Below, piece after piece: positions 48,995 through 58,515 of a stretch of DNA of 64,000 nucleotides. The position numbers and the translations under genes were made by a program. The stretch comes from Tardiphaga alba (GTDB taxonomy: Bacteria > Pseudomonadota > Alphaproteobacteria > Rhizobiales > Xanthobacteraceae): NCBI RefSeq assembly GCF_018279705.1, contig NZ_CP036498.1:2683001-2747000 (forward strand), written 5' to 3'. Below the pieces are notes generated by a model. That model did not search any database and was not told the origin of the DNA. It saw nothing but the letters and a program-made list of their open reading frames with translations. Positions within the stretch are counted from its first letter, which is position 1. Every line of letters begins with the position of its first letter.

Positions 48995-49831
48995 TCAGAG
49001 AAAACTGGCCTGAAAGCTAGTCGCCATCAATGACACGTGGGCTTGTAACGGCGGTGCCAATTCGAAGGCTCTTGGCTCCCGTCTGAAATTCCACAATCGC
49101 ACAAGCCGCCAGTCTTTTCGAGCCTCGGCGACCGCTAGCTCGTTTCGCGTGATGTGAAAGGGAGTGCGATCCCATCCATTGGTCGTCTTCACCTCAAGCA
49201 AGCGGTCATCGCCGTTAGTCTCGAAACTTTGAATATCGTATCCGGCGCCATCACCATCGAGATGTGAGACCCAACGGATGCGCTCGGCTAAATCTGTTCG
49301 GCCTGCGTTTCTTAGAGTTGCGTGCTCATGGGCTAGGATGCGCTCTTCACCCGCACGGCCAAGCGCCCGATTGCGGGCGTCGCGTTCGGCTACGTCAAAC
49401 TTTCGGGCAATCGCGCTCATCTGCTCAAGTTCATCGGGAGGAGGCATGTTGCTCTGCGTCGGTGGTGGGCCGATCCACAGCATTGCTTTTTCCCCAAATT
49501 CAAGCGGCAAAGCGCCTGTTCCTATTTGCGACGCTGGAGTTGACCAACCAGGATGAAGATCGAGCCAGCGCACTACCGCATCAACGAGCGACGCCTGGAA
49601 GTTAAAAGCGGGCTTGTAGCCCGGGATCCAATCCTCGCCGAGGCCTTTTAGTACCGCACTGATGTTTTGATGCTTGTACTCTATGGATCCGCGGGGACGG
49701 TTGATCGCCGCCTGCAAAAGGCGATTATGCTCGGCTTTGCTGTAGAGTTGACCTGCGATGTCATGAGCGAGCATCGCAAAGTAATCTGCGACGATCACAT
49801 CGTTTTGCGTGTCGGTCCAATTACCGGCCAT
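48995..49831 (-). CDS. DUF3883 domain-containing protein (PD-(D/E)xK-like)
   Basis: A 278-aa protein. The N-terminal half (NDVIVADYFAMLAHDIAGQL, then NRPRGSIEYKHQNISAVLKG) resembles the N-terminal region of restriction-associated proteins. The C-terminal DUF3883 part has GAGYDIQSFETNGDDRLLEV followed by KTTNGWDR, giving a D ... E-x-K catalytic-like pattern of the restriction-endonuclease superfamily, and FHITRNELAVAEARKDWRLV. DUF3883 occurs in several restriction and defence loci, but this one stands alone, next to a VapBC pair, so a defence role is only a suggestion. The AT content is higher than in guaA. Confidence 0.78.
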   Translation of the reverse strand: MAGNWTDTQNDVIVADYFAMLAHDIAGQLYSKAEHNRLLQAAINRPRGSIEYKHQNISAVLKGLGEDWIPGYKPAFNFQASLVDAVVRWLDLHPGWSTPASQIGTGALPLEFGEKAMLWIGPPPTQSNMPPPDELEQMSAIARKFDVAERDARNRALGRAGEERILAHEHATLRNAGRTDLAERIRWVSHLDGDGAGYDIQSFETNGDDRLLEVKTTNGWDRTPFHITRNELAVAEARKDWRLVRLWNFRREPRAFELAPPLQAHVSLMATSFQASFL

Positions 49832-49873
49832 TGGTTGCCTGGTCGCGTGCGATGCGGTCAGTTATAGTTTGGA

Positions 49874-50298
49874 TCATGCGAGCAACTTCGTCATCACACC
49901 CAGCACCGGCCCGGCCACAGCCAATCGCTGATCCAGTGTCTGCACGGTTGCCCCATACTCCGCGGCGACGGCGAGATGCAGCGCATCGCCAGCGCGCAGT
50001 CCGAGCGCGTGTTGATCGACAAACCTTGCCGCGGTCCGGAAGTGTGAGCCCGTTACAGGCAGTACCGTAAAACTATCGGCCACCAGTCTGCTGAACATCG
50101 CCAGCGCCGCGGCGCGCTGCTGGGGATTGATCTGCGCGCTTCGCAGCTTCAAGGCAAAAGCCGAGGACATCTCGGTGATGGTCCAGTCGCTGATCAGAAG
50201 TTGCGTGGGATCCTGTTCGGCCAACCAGTGCTGGACACGCGGTGTCATCGCCTCGTTGGAGAGCGCCGCGACGATCAGCGACGTGTCCAGATACAGCA

Positions 50299-50299
<1 letters not shown>
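49874..50299 (-). CDS. vapC: VapC-type PIN-domain toxin
   Basis: A 141-aa PIN-domain ribonuclease. Acidic residues at the expected places: [13 protein letters not shown] (Asp 5), TITEMSSAF (Glu about 43), [15 protein letters not shown] (Asp about 100) and TLDQRL (Asp about 118). It is expected to cut tRNA or other structured RNA when freed of its antitoxin. The ATG overlaps the antitoxin's TGA (ATGA, 50299-50301), so the pair is co-translated. Intact, unlike the PIN gene at 55406. Confidence 0.9.
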
Positions 50300-50871
<572 letters not shown>

Positions 50872-53658
50872 ATGAGCCTTTATTCCGATTACCTCGCTGA
50901 GATCGAAAGCAGAAAAGCTCAGGGCCTCGCTCCCAAACCGATCGATGATGGCGCGCTGACCGCCGAAATCACCGCCTTGATTGCCGATGCCGGCAATGCA
51001 GAGCGCGCGGATGCGCTGAAATTCTTCATCTACAACACGCTGCCGGGCACCACGAGCGCAGCCGGCGTGAAAGCCGGGTTCCTCAAGCAGATCATTTTGG
51101 GCGCCACCAAGGTCGCGGAAATCACGCCGGATTTCGCGCTCGAACTGCTGTCGCACATGAAGGGCGGCCCCTCGATCAAGGTGCTGCTCGACGTTGCACT
51201 CGGCGATGACGCCGCTTTGGCCGTCAAGGCCGGCGAGGTCCTCAAGACCCAGGTGTTCCTCTACGACGCCGACATGTTCCGGCTGCGCGATGCCTTCAAG
51301 GCCGGCAATGCCGTCGCCAAGAGCGTGCTCGAAAGCTACGCCAAGGCCGAGTTCTTCACCAACCTTCCGGATGTCGCCGACGAGATCGAGGTCGTCACTT
51401 ACATCGCTGCTGAAGGCGATATCTCGACGGACCTGCTGTCGCCCGGCAACCAGGCGCATTCGCGCTCGGACCGCGAACTGCACGGCCAGTGCATGATGAC
51501 ACCCGCCGCGCAGCAGGAAATCGTGGCGCTGCAGAAGCAGCACCCGGACAAGCGCGTGATGATGATCGCCGAGAAGGGCACGATGGGCGTCGGCTCGTCG
51601 CGCATGTCCGGCGTCAACAACGTGGCGCTGTGGACCGGCAAGCAGGCCAGCCGCTATGTGCCCTTCGTCAATTTCGCGCCCATCGTCGCCGGCACCAACG
51701 GCATTTCGCCGATCTTCGCGACCACGGTGGACGTGACTGGCGGCATCGGTGTCAATCTCAAGAACTGGGTCAAGAAGCTCGGTGATGACGGTAAGCCGCT
51801 GCTCAACAACGAAGGCAACCCGATCCTCGAGCAGAAATATTCGGTGGCGACCGGCACCGTGCTGAAGCTCGACGCCAAGGGCAAGAAGCTGCGCGACGAA
51901 GCCGGCAACGAGCTGGTGGACGTCGCCGCCGCCTTCACGCCGCAGAAGATGGAGTTCATGAAGGCGGGCTCGTCCTATGCCATCGTTTTCGGCAAGAAGC
52001 TGCAGACCTTTGCGGCCGAGACGCTTGGCGTCGAAGCCACGCCGGTGTTCGCGCCGAACAAGGAAATCACCGTCGAGGGCCAGGGCCTGACCGCGGTGGA
52101 AAAGATCTTCAACCGCAACGCCGTCGGCGTGACGCCGGGCAAGGTGCTGCATGCCGGCTCCGACGTGCGCGTGAAGGTGAACATCGTCGGCTCGCAGGAC
52201 ACCACCGGCCTCATGACCGCCCAGGAGCTGGAAGCGATGGCGGCCACCGTCATCTCGCCGCTCGTGGACGGCGCCTATCAGTCGGGCTGCCACACCGCTT
52301 CGGTGTGGGACAAGAAGGCCCAGGTGAACATTCCGAAGCTCATGAGCTTCATGAACAATTTTGGCGTGATCACCGCGCGCGATCCGAAAGGCAGCTATCA
52401 TGCGATGACCGACGTCATTCACAAGGTGCTGAACGACATCACCGTGGACGATTGGGCCATCATCATCGGCGGCGACAGCCACACCCGCATGTCCAAGGGC
52501 GTCGCCTTCGGTGCGGATTCCGGCACCGTGGCGCTGGCGCTGGCGACCGGCGAGGCGACCATGCCGATCCCGCAATCGGTCAAGGTCACCTTCAAGGGCA
52601 GCATGAAGCCCTATATGGATTTCCGCGACGTCGTTCACGCGACCCAGGCGCAGATGCTCGCGCAATGCGGCGACAACGTCTTCCAGGGCCGCATCATCGA
52701 AGTGCATATCGGCACGCTGCTGGCTGACCAGGCCTTCACCTTTACCGACTGGACGGCCGAGATGAAGGCCAAGGCGTCGATCTGCATCTCGCAGGATGCA
52801 ACGCTGATCGAGTCGCTGGAGATCGCCAAGTCGCGCATCCAGATCATGATCGACAAGGGCATGGACAATCCCGCCCAGACTCTGAAGGGCCTGATCGCCA
52901 AGGCCGATGCGCGCATCGCCGAGATCCGCTCGGGCGAGAAGCCCGCGCTGACGCCGGATGCCAATGCGAAGTATTTTGCCGAAGTCGTCGTCGATCTCGA
53001 CATCATCGACGAGCCGATGATCGCCGACCCCGACGTCAACAATGCCGACGTGTCGCGTCGCTACACCCACGACACGATCCGTCCGGTCTCCTATTACGGC
53101 GGCACCAAAAAGGTCGATCTCGGCTTCGTCGGCTCCTGCATGGTGCATAAGGGCGACATCAAGATCGTCGCCCAGATGCTGAAGAACCTGGAAAAGGCCG
53201 AAGGCAAGGTCGAGTTCAAGGCGCCGCTGGTCGTCGCCGCGCCGACCTACAACATCATCGACGAGCTGAAGGCCGAAGGGGATTGGGAAATCCTGCAGAA
53301 GTATTCGGGCTTCGAATTCGATGACGTGAAGCCGAAGACTGCCAACCGCACCGAATACGAAAACATCCTGTATCTCGAGCGCCCGGGCTGCAACCTGTGC
53401 ATGGGCAACCAGGAAAAGGCGGAGAAGGGCGATACGGTTCTCGCCACCTCGACCCGCCTGTTCCAGGGCCGCGTGGTGGAAGACACCGCCGAGAAGAAGG
53501 GTGAATCGCTGCTCGCCTCGACCCCGCTGGTGGTGCTGTCGGCGATCCTTGGCCGCACGCCGAGCGCTGACGAATACAAGGCCGCGGTCGAAGGCATTGA
53601 ATTGACAAAGTTCGCCCCGCCGAAGTCCGGTGCCATGGGCGCGTCGGTTCATTACTAA
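50872..53658 (+). CDS. acnB: Bifunctional aconitate hydratase 2 / 2-methylisocitrate dehydratase
   Basis: A 928-aa AcnB-type aconitase of the TCA cycle. The N-terminal HEAT-like domain (SLYSDYLAEIESRKAQGLAP, then helices to about residue 160) is specific to AcnB. The three Fe-S cysteines are in FVGSCMVHKGDIK and RPGCNLCMGNQEKA (C-x2-C). GGDSHTRMSKGVAFGADSGT is the substrate region. ATG 50872 (MSLYSDY) matches AcnB homologues; ATG 50866 is two codons earlier. A strong terminator follows. Confidence 0.96.
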   Translation: MSLYSDYLAEIESRKAQGLAPKPIDDGALTAEITALIADAGNAERADALKFFIYNTLPGTTSAAGVKAGFLKQIILGATKVAEITPDFALELLSHMKGGPSIKVLLDVALGDDAALAVKAGEVLKTQVFLYDADMFRLRDAFKAGNAVAKSVLESYAKAEFFTNLPDVADEIEVVTYIAAEGDISTDLLSPGNQAHSRSDRELHGQCMMTPAAQQEIVALQKQHPDKRVMMIAEKGTMGVGSSRMSGVNNVALWTGKQASRYVPFVNFAPIVAGTNGISPIFATTVDVTGGIGVNLKNWVKKLGDDGKPLLNNEGNPILEQKYSVATGTVLKLDAKGKKLRDEAGNELVDVAAAFTPQKMEFMKAGSSYAIVFGKKLQTFAAETLGVEATPVFAPNKEITVEGQGLTAVEKIFNRNAVGVTPGKVLHAGSDVRVKVNIVGSQDTTGLMTAQELEAMAATVISPLVDGAYQSGCHTASVWDKKAQVNIPKLMSFMNNFGVITARDPKGSYHAMTDVIHKVLNDITVDDWAIIIGGDSHTRMSKGVAFGADSGTVALALATGEATMPIPQSVKVTFKGSMKPYMDFRDVVHATQAQMLAQCGDNVFQGRIIEVHIGTLLADQAFTFTDWTAEMKAKASICISQDATLIESLEIAKSRIQIMIDKGMDNPAQTLKGLIAKADARIAEIRSGEKPALTPDANAKYFAEVVVDLDIIDEPMIADPDVNNADVSRRYTHDTIRPVSYYGGTKKVDLGFVGSCMVHKGDIKIVAQMLKNLEKAEGKVEFKAPLVVAAPTYNIIDELKAEGDWEILQKYSGFEFDDVKPKTANRTEYENILYLERPGCNLCMGNQEKAEKGDTVLATSTRLFQGRVVEDTAEKKGESLLASTPLVVLSAILGRTPSADEYKAAVEGIELTKFAPPKSGAMGASVHY

Positions 53659-53677
53659 GGGCGAGACTATAGACTGT

Positions 53678-53718
53678 TAAAAACGGCGCGGCAGGCGAAC
53701 TGCCGCGCCGTTTTCTTT
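53678..53718 (+). terminator. Rho-independent terminator after acnB
   Basis: AAAACGGCGCGGCAG pairs with CTGCCGCGCCGTTTT around a GCGAA loop, followed by CTTTTG. A textbook hairpin with a T-rich tail starting 20 bp after the stop, flanking A and T runs making it bidirectional. Confidence 0.93.
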
Positions 53719-53801
53719 TGTGAGGACCAGCTTCGAAAGGAGCAAGTCGAAGCCGCTTTTCGGATTGCTATGACGAGAGGGCCAGTGCCCACCGCTCTGC
53801 T

Positions 53802-54959
53802 TTAACTCGATGACGCTTGATCGTGATATGCGTCCATTATCGCCTTGTGAAGAGCCATGACTCTTGTGTCTCCCCCTTTCAGCCCGGCAGTGAACAATCC
53901 CCACTCGTCTGCCGTTCGAGTTTGAAGCGCACTCAAAAGGCGATCAGGGTCGAAGTCAGTTGCTGGACGGGAGATAATGCGAACGAGACCGCCGAATATT
54001 GCCCCACCGTGCGACATCTTCTGGCCAGGAAATGCTTCTGCCATGTTAGTGAGGGCAGCGGAGGTTATTGCAGGTCCAAATCTGCGGATTGCCCTAGAGA
54101 TGGATGAGGTAAAGGCAAGTTCACCCGGTTGCCATGCTGTCGATGACGTATTGCGGGCAATGCTTAGACCTGCATCAAGAACCAATTGCTGCATTTCAAG
54201 CGCGTCTTCGTCTGCGGCGGCCACAGCGGCATAGTAGTCATCCAGACGATTTATTGGCTTTCGTGCGCGGTTCGCCAAAATGAACATGCGCGCTTCTTCT
54301 TCTCTGCTGTCATATCTGAAGATGCAGCAAGGAAGTTGAGGGATGTCGTCCCGCTCGCAAGCGGCCATCCATCGGTGTTGTCCGTCGATAATCGTAAGAG
54401 TGTCGTCGGTGCGACGGGCTACAACGAGTGGAGCGCATAGCCGCCAGTCGAACTTGGTGGATATGCTTGTGATCAATCTGCGCGAAGCGGCATTGTTAGT
54501 TGATCGCTGGTAGGCATTGTCAACAGACAGGCGATGTAAATGTATCCATTCGATCGATGGCTGCGATCCTACGGGCGGCTCAAATCGCTGACGGCGTTGG
54601 GATACGTTGCCGTTGACTGTTTTTGCTTTACTTTTATTGCTTCTCGCGCCTCCAAATTGGTGTACCTTTCCGGGGCCGATAGTCATAAGCGCTGGCTCGG
54701 CGCTCAGCTTCAAAGCCTCAATAAACTCGACTGCTTCCTCGATCGTGCGAACCCAAACGTTTTGATTTCTTTCGATGATCACGTTGCCCGGATGAACACG
54801 AGCCTTGCCCAATTCAGTTTCGATTGAGAATGTTCCGTTTGTCTGGATGCCGCCGGCCATGTGCTGTGGCACCCAATCGGGCATCGGGAGGCTGCCATGT
54901 GTCCAAGCGCGGATATCGCTACCCTCTGAATTTACTGAATAACGCTGATCTGTCGTCAT
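53802..54959 (-). CDS. ParB-like (DGQHR/ParB-N domain) protein
   Basis: A 385-aa protein. Residues 140-240 contain a ParB/Spo0J-like domain: SIEWIHLHRLSVDNAYQRST, then RLCAPLVVARRTDDTLTIID followed by GQHRWMAACERDDIPQLPC. The N-terminal 90 residues (GGIQTNGTFSIETELGKARV) are of unknown type, and the rest is helical. Such solitary ParB-like proteins occur in mobile elements and in sulfur- or defence-related loci, often as regulators or nickases. No parA is adjacent. The sequence is lower in GC than acnB, which suggests later acquisition. Function unknown. Confidence 0.72.
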   Translation of the reverse strand: MTTDQRYSVNSEGSDIRAWTHGSLPMPDWVPQHMAGGIQTNGTFSIETELGKARVHPGNVIIERNQNVWVRTIEEAVEFIEALKLSAEPALMTIGPGKVHQFGGARSNKSKAKTVNGNVSQRRQRFEPPVGSQPSIEWIHLHRLSVDNAYQRSTNNAASRRLITSISTKFDWRLCAPLVVARRTDDTLTIIDGQHRWMAACERDDIPQLPCCIFRYDSREEEARMFILANRARKPINRLDDYYAAVAAADEDALEMQQLVLDAGLSIARNTSSTAWQPGELAFTSSISRAIRRFGPAITSAALTNMAEAFPGQKMSHGGAIFGGLVRIISRPATDFDPDRLLSALQTRTADEWGLFTAGLKGGDTRVMALHKAIMDAYHDQASSS

Positions 54960-55143
54960 CGCTTATCCATCCGTTGTCGGCCGCAGAATTGCGGTCGCGT
55001 GGTGACGATGACGATGAGAGGAGACCGCTCAATGAAGGTTTGGCGACTTCCAAGAGACGGGATCCTGATCCTATATATCTGGGCATTCGTTTTATGAAAT
55101 GCGGTGATGTGATATCTTGCTTCCGTTTTACCATGAGGTTCAC

Positions 55144-55419
55144 ATGGCGTCACGACCTGCGAATCTGACGACCCTTGTCTCTACGAAAGGGCAGGTCATC
55201 CTGCCCAAGGCCATTCGCGATCAGCGAAATTGGCCGGTGGGTACGCGTCTCACGGTCGAGGAGACGCCCGAAGGCGTATTGCTCAAGGCTGCGCCACTGT
55301 TTCCTGCGACCACGATCGACGAAGTGGTTGGTATTCTTCGTTACAAAGGCAAGCCTTTGTCGCTCGAAGAAATGGATGCTGCTTTAAGTGCGGAAGCGAA
55401 ACGTCGTGCGCGCCGTTGA
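55144..55419 (+). CDS. AbrB/MazE-type antitoxin
   Basis: A 91-aa protein. The swapped-hairpin AbrB fold is seen in LTTLVSTKGQVILPKAIRDQ and LTVEETPEGVLLKAAP, the usual DNA-binding antitoxin domain of VapB type. The C-terminal part PLSLEEMDAALSAEAKRRAR would bind a PIN toxin. ATG 55144 is preferred to the frame opening 27 nt earlier. The stop overlaps the start region of the PIN toxin gene by 14 nt, the normal arrangement. The cognate toxin is broken, so the antitoxin may be an orphan. Confidence 0.86.
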   Translation: MASRPANLTTLVSTKGQVILPKAIRDQRNWPVGTRLTVEETPEGVLLKAAPLFPATTIDEVVGILRYKGKPLSLEEMDAALSAEAKRRARR

Positions 55420-55794
55420 TACGAACGTCGTCGTCCGGCTTATCGTGGCCGATGACAAGCAGCAGACAAAGAAGGCACGATCTGCGTTCGAGGCAGGCGA
55501 TGTTTTCATATCCCTGACTGTGTTGATGGAGACTGAATGGGTGCTGCGTAGCGCCTATGGTTATGCACCGAACAAATCGTTGTCGCCTTAAAGGCGCTCG
55601 CCGGGCTTACAGGCGTAACCGCAGAGCAGCCCGGACTTTTTGCGTTGGCATTGGATTGGACGGAGAAGGGAATGGAGTTGGCCAATGCCATCCATCTCGC
55701 CAAAGCGAATTCATGCACTGCATTTCTGAGCTTCGATCGCAAACTGGCGAAGCTGGCTGTGGGACGATCAACGGTCCCTGTCGAGCTGCTCTGA
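55406..55794 (+). pseudogene. PIN-domain toxin with frameshift and altered catalytic motif
   Basis: Starting at GTG 55406, RAVDTNVVVRLIVADDKQQT is a typical PIN N-terminus, and TVLMETEWVLRSAYGYAP carries the second acidic residue. The frame then stops at 55591, but the PIN C-terminus continues in another frame from about 55573 (QIVVALKALAGLTGV, then ELANAIHLAKANSCTAFLSF) to 55794. One missing base near 55571 (CCGAACAAATC for CCGGAACAAATC) restores 129 aa. In addition, the usual (D)-x-x-(D)ALH motif reads ELANAIH, so Asn replaces a catalytic Asp. Two lesions suggest genuine decay, though the frameshift alone could be a sequencing error. Confidence 0.85.
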
Positions 55795-55903
55795 GCGAGA
55801 TACGCCCGGTTATGCAGCGGATGAATGCCGCTACTCCTCCGCGCGGGATGTCCTGAGCGGTCTCTCCTGATACGCTTCGGCATCAATCTCCGGAGCCACC
55901 TTC

Positions 55904-57160
55904 ATGTCCGACGCCCCCGTGCCCGCCCAGCCCGCCACCGCCGCCGAGACCGATCCCAATACGCTCGGCTGGATGAAGGGCTTTCCGCCGGCGCAGGACA
56001 AGCTCATTCAGTTTCATGACGATAGCTTCCGCAACTTTCCCGAGTTGCGCTGGGCCTGGAGCAATGTGCGCTCGCTGGTGCCGACGGTGAATGTGTGGCG
56101 CGGCGATGGTGGCGCATCGGCGCTGCCGCGTGCGGAGCGCGATATCGGCGGATCGCAATCGACCACGCTCGATGGGCGTCCGATGACTTTCGCAAAGATG
56201 TTCGATGCGACTTATGCGGATGGCATGGTCGTGCTGCACAAGGGCAGGCTGATCCATGAGCGCTATGCCGGCGCGCTGAGGCCGCACATGCCGCATATCG
56301 CGATGTCGGTGACCAAGTCGTTCACCGGCACGCTGGCCGGCATGCTGATCGCCGAGGGCAAGATTGATCCGCAGGCGCCGGTGACCGACTATGTGCCGGA
56401 GTTGAAGGCCAGCGCGTTCGGTGATGCCCGCGTGCATGAGGTCATGGATATGACCACCGGGCTGAAATACACCGAGGTCTATGCGGACCGGAATTCCGAC
56501 GTTTGGAGCCTGCGCCGCGCCAATGGCATGGCGCCGATCCCGCCGGGCTATGACGGCGCCACCGATATCTTCGCGTTGCTGTGCCGGCAGGAGAAGCAGG
56601 GCGAACACGGCAAGGCCTTTGCCTACAAGACCGTCAATACGGATGTGCTGGCCTTCATCATTCGCCGCGCCAGCGGAAAGACATTGTCGGATCTGTTGTC
56701 GGAGCGTATCTGGGCGCCGATGGGCGCGGAAGAAGACGCGCATTACCACGTCGATCGCATCGGCACCGAAAGCGGCGGCGGTGGTCTCTCGACCACGCTG
56801 CGCGATCTCGCGCGTTTCGGCGAGACCATGCGCAATCATGGCCGTTTCAACGGACGCCAGATCGTGCCAGCTTCGGTGGTGGAAGATATCGAGCGCGGCG
56901 CCGATCCGGAGAAATTCAAGCCCGCCGGTTACGTCACGCTGCCCGGCGGCTCCTATCGCAATCAATGGTGGGTGACGCATAACGAACATGGCGCCTATAT
57001 GGCGCGCGGCGTCTACGGGCAGGGCATCTATATCGATCCCAAGGCCGAGATGGTGATCGCACGCTACGCGTCGCATCCGGTCGCCGGCAATGCCGCCAAT
57101 GATCCGGTCACGCTGCCGGCCTATATGGCGCTAGCGAAGGACCTGATGGCGGGCCGTTGA
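55904..57160 (+). CDS. Serine hydrolase (beta-lactamase / class C family)
   Basis: A 418-aa penicillin-binding-protein-like hydrolase. The catalytic SxxK motif is SVTK in IAMSVTKSFTGTLAGML near residue 143; the Tyr motif YKTVNTDVLAF near residue 243 follows; GGGGLSTTLRDLARFGETMR is the conserved third region. No signal peptide is seen at this start, so it is probably cytoplasmic. Family members include esterases, 6-aminohexanoate-dimer hydrolases and beta-lactamase-like proteins; the substrate is unknown. Confidence 0.9.
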   Translation: MSDAPVPAQPATAAETDPNTLGWMKGFPPAQDKLIQFHDDSFRNFPELRWAWSNVRSLVPTVNVWRGDGGASALPRAERDIGGSQSTTLDGRPMTFAKMFDATYADGMVVLHKGRLIHERYAGALRPHMPHIAMSVTKSFTGTLAGMLIAEGKIDPQAPVTDYVPELKASAFGDARVHEVMDMTTGLKYTEVYADRNSDVWSLRRANGMAPIPPGYDGATDIFALLCRQEKQGEHGKAFAYKTVNTDVLAFIIRRASGKTLSDLLSERIWAPMGAEEDAHYHVDRIGTESGGGGLSTTLRDLARFGETMRNHGRFNGRQIVPASVVEDIERGADPEKFKPAGYVTLPGGSYRNQWWVTHNEHGAYMARGVYGQGIYIDPKAEMVIARYASHPVAGNAANDPVTLPAYMALAKDLMAGR

Positions 57161-57256
57161 GCCCGCGGGCGGGAACCCGACGGGGGAACTTTTGGGCGTG
57201 TTGCGCGTCTTCTTGGCGGCCGATAATCCGTCGGTCGTGATCCGGATCGTGCGACA

Positions 57257-57910
57257 ATGACCAAGCCCTCGCAATTCGCTTTGTGGCTGCGCTATGCCTG
57301 CGCCGCGCTGCTGTTGGTGTCTGCTGATAGCGTCGTGGTGACATCGGGCCATGCGCAGGAGGTCTTGCGTGATGCGCCGGCGGCGGCAGCGCCCGTTGCC
57401 GTGAATCCGCCAGCGCGGGTCTATATCCCGACACCGCGAGATCCGAAGAATCTCGATCCCACCACCAATGGGCTGACGCTGATCCACGGCAATTATTGCG
57501 GTGTCGGGCAGCGGCCCGGCGGGCCCATCGACGCGCTCGACGTCGCCTGCATGCATCACGATGCCTGCACGCCGTCGGGGCGTCTGCCCACCTGCGATTG
57601 CAATGCGCGTCTGCGCGATGAGGCCGCTGCCGTGGCGCGCGATCCCAAACAGTCGGTCGAATTGCAAAGCATGGCATCGGTGGTCGCGACCGCGGCGACG
57701 ATGATGCTGTGCAAGCCGTTGACCTCCACGGCATCCGCGCCGCCGCCTGCAGCGCCGCCGCCGGGATCCATTCCGGCCGGCGCCCCTCCCGCGGCGCCCG
57801 TTTCCATCGTCCCCGAAGGCGCCGCACAGGACGGCGAGGAGCCGGCTGCAGCTGCACCGGTGCCGGCGGAGTCTGCGCCGATGTCGATCGCGCCCCGCGC
57901 GCAGCCTTGA
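57257..57910 (+). CDS. Secreted phospholipase A2-like protein
   Basis: A 217-aa protein with a signal peptide (FALWLRYACAALLLVSADSV, cleavage near residue 33, HAQ). Residues 79-104 look like a phospholipase A2 core: the calcium loop YCGVG (80-84), then PIDALDVACMHHDACT with the Cys-x2-His-Asp-x-Cys motif: Cys98, catalytic His101 and Asp102, Cys104. Cys113 and Cys115 (TCDC) could form further disulfides. The C-terminal 60 residues are Pro/Ala-rich and probably disordered. The fit to the PLA2 active-site pattern is good but rests on eye alone. It would act on lipids in the periplasm or outside. Neighbours give no further clue. Confidence 0.7.
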   Translation: MTKPSQFALWLRYACAALLLVSADSVVVTSGHAQEVLRDAPAAAAPVAVNPPARVYIPTPRDPKNLDPTTNGLTLIHGNYCGVGQRPGGPIDALDVACMHHDACTPSGRLPTCDCNARLRDEAAAVARDPKQSVELQSMASVVATAATMMLCKPLTSTASAPPPAAPPPGSIPAGAPPAAPVSIVPEGAAQDGEEPAAAAPVPAESAPMSIAPRAQP

Positions 57911-58005
57911 GCGATTGTAACGCCGCCACCGTTGCGCGCGTCAGACTGTCGCCGCATTGATGCCCGTGGATGGCCCTTGATGGGATAATGGCGGGAGGTC
58001 AGGGG

Positions 58006-58497
58006 ATGACGAAGCGGGCGATCCTGGCGATGGCATTGATCGTTGCAATCTCGATACCGGCGCATGCGATGGCGGGCGTCATCGTGCGCTTCATCGATCC
58101 CGATCGCTTCACCGATGCCGGCACCAATGGTTTTCGCTCCGCCGATCCAGGCACGCTGGCCGAGATCAAGGCCTATCTGCAACGTCTCGGCGGCCGTTTT
58201 CTCGCACCAGGCCAGAACCTCACCATCGACATTCTCGATATCGATCTCGCCGGCGCCTATGAGCCATGGCGCGGCGGCGGTCTCGGCGATGTCAGGATCA
58301 CGCGCGACATCACGCCGCCGCGGTTCAAGCTCCGCTATGTGCTGACCGAAAAGGGCCGGCGCACGCGCAGCGGTGAAGAGACGCTGTCCGACATGAACTA
58401 CCAGATGAACGGTCGTTTCGGCAGCGACCGGTTCGTCTACGAGAAGGCATTGCTCGACGACTGGTTCCGGCGCATGTTCCCGCGTGATAGATCCTGA
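58006..58497 (+). CDS. DUF3016 domain-containing exported protein
   Basis: A 163-aa protein with signal peptide MTKRAILAMALIVAISIPAH. The mature part VIVRFIDPDRFTDAGTNGFR, then ILDIDLAGAYEPWRG, DVRITRDITPPRFKLRYVLT and DMNYQMNGRF follows the DUF3016 pattern. Function unknown. GGAGG lies before ATG 58006, which sets the start; the longer frame is less plausible. Possibly periplasmic; in many genomes these proteins are single genes. Confidence 0.82.
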   Translation: MTKRAILAMALIVAISIPAHAMAGVIVRFIDPDRFTDAGTNGFRSADPGTLAEIKAYLQRLGGRFLAPGQNLTIDILDIDLAGAYEPWRGGGLGDVRITRDITPPRFKLRYVLTEKGRRTRSGEETLSDMNYQMNGRFGSDRFVYEKALLDDWFRRMFPRDRS

Positions 58498-58515
58498 CAA
58501 TTGGAGAGACGATCG

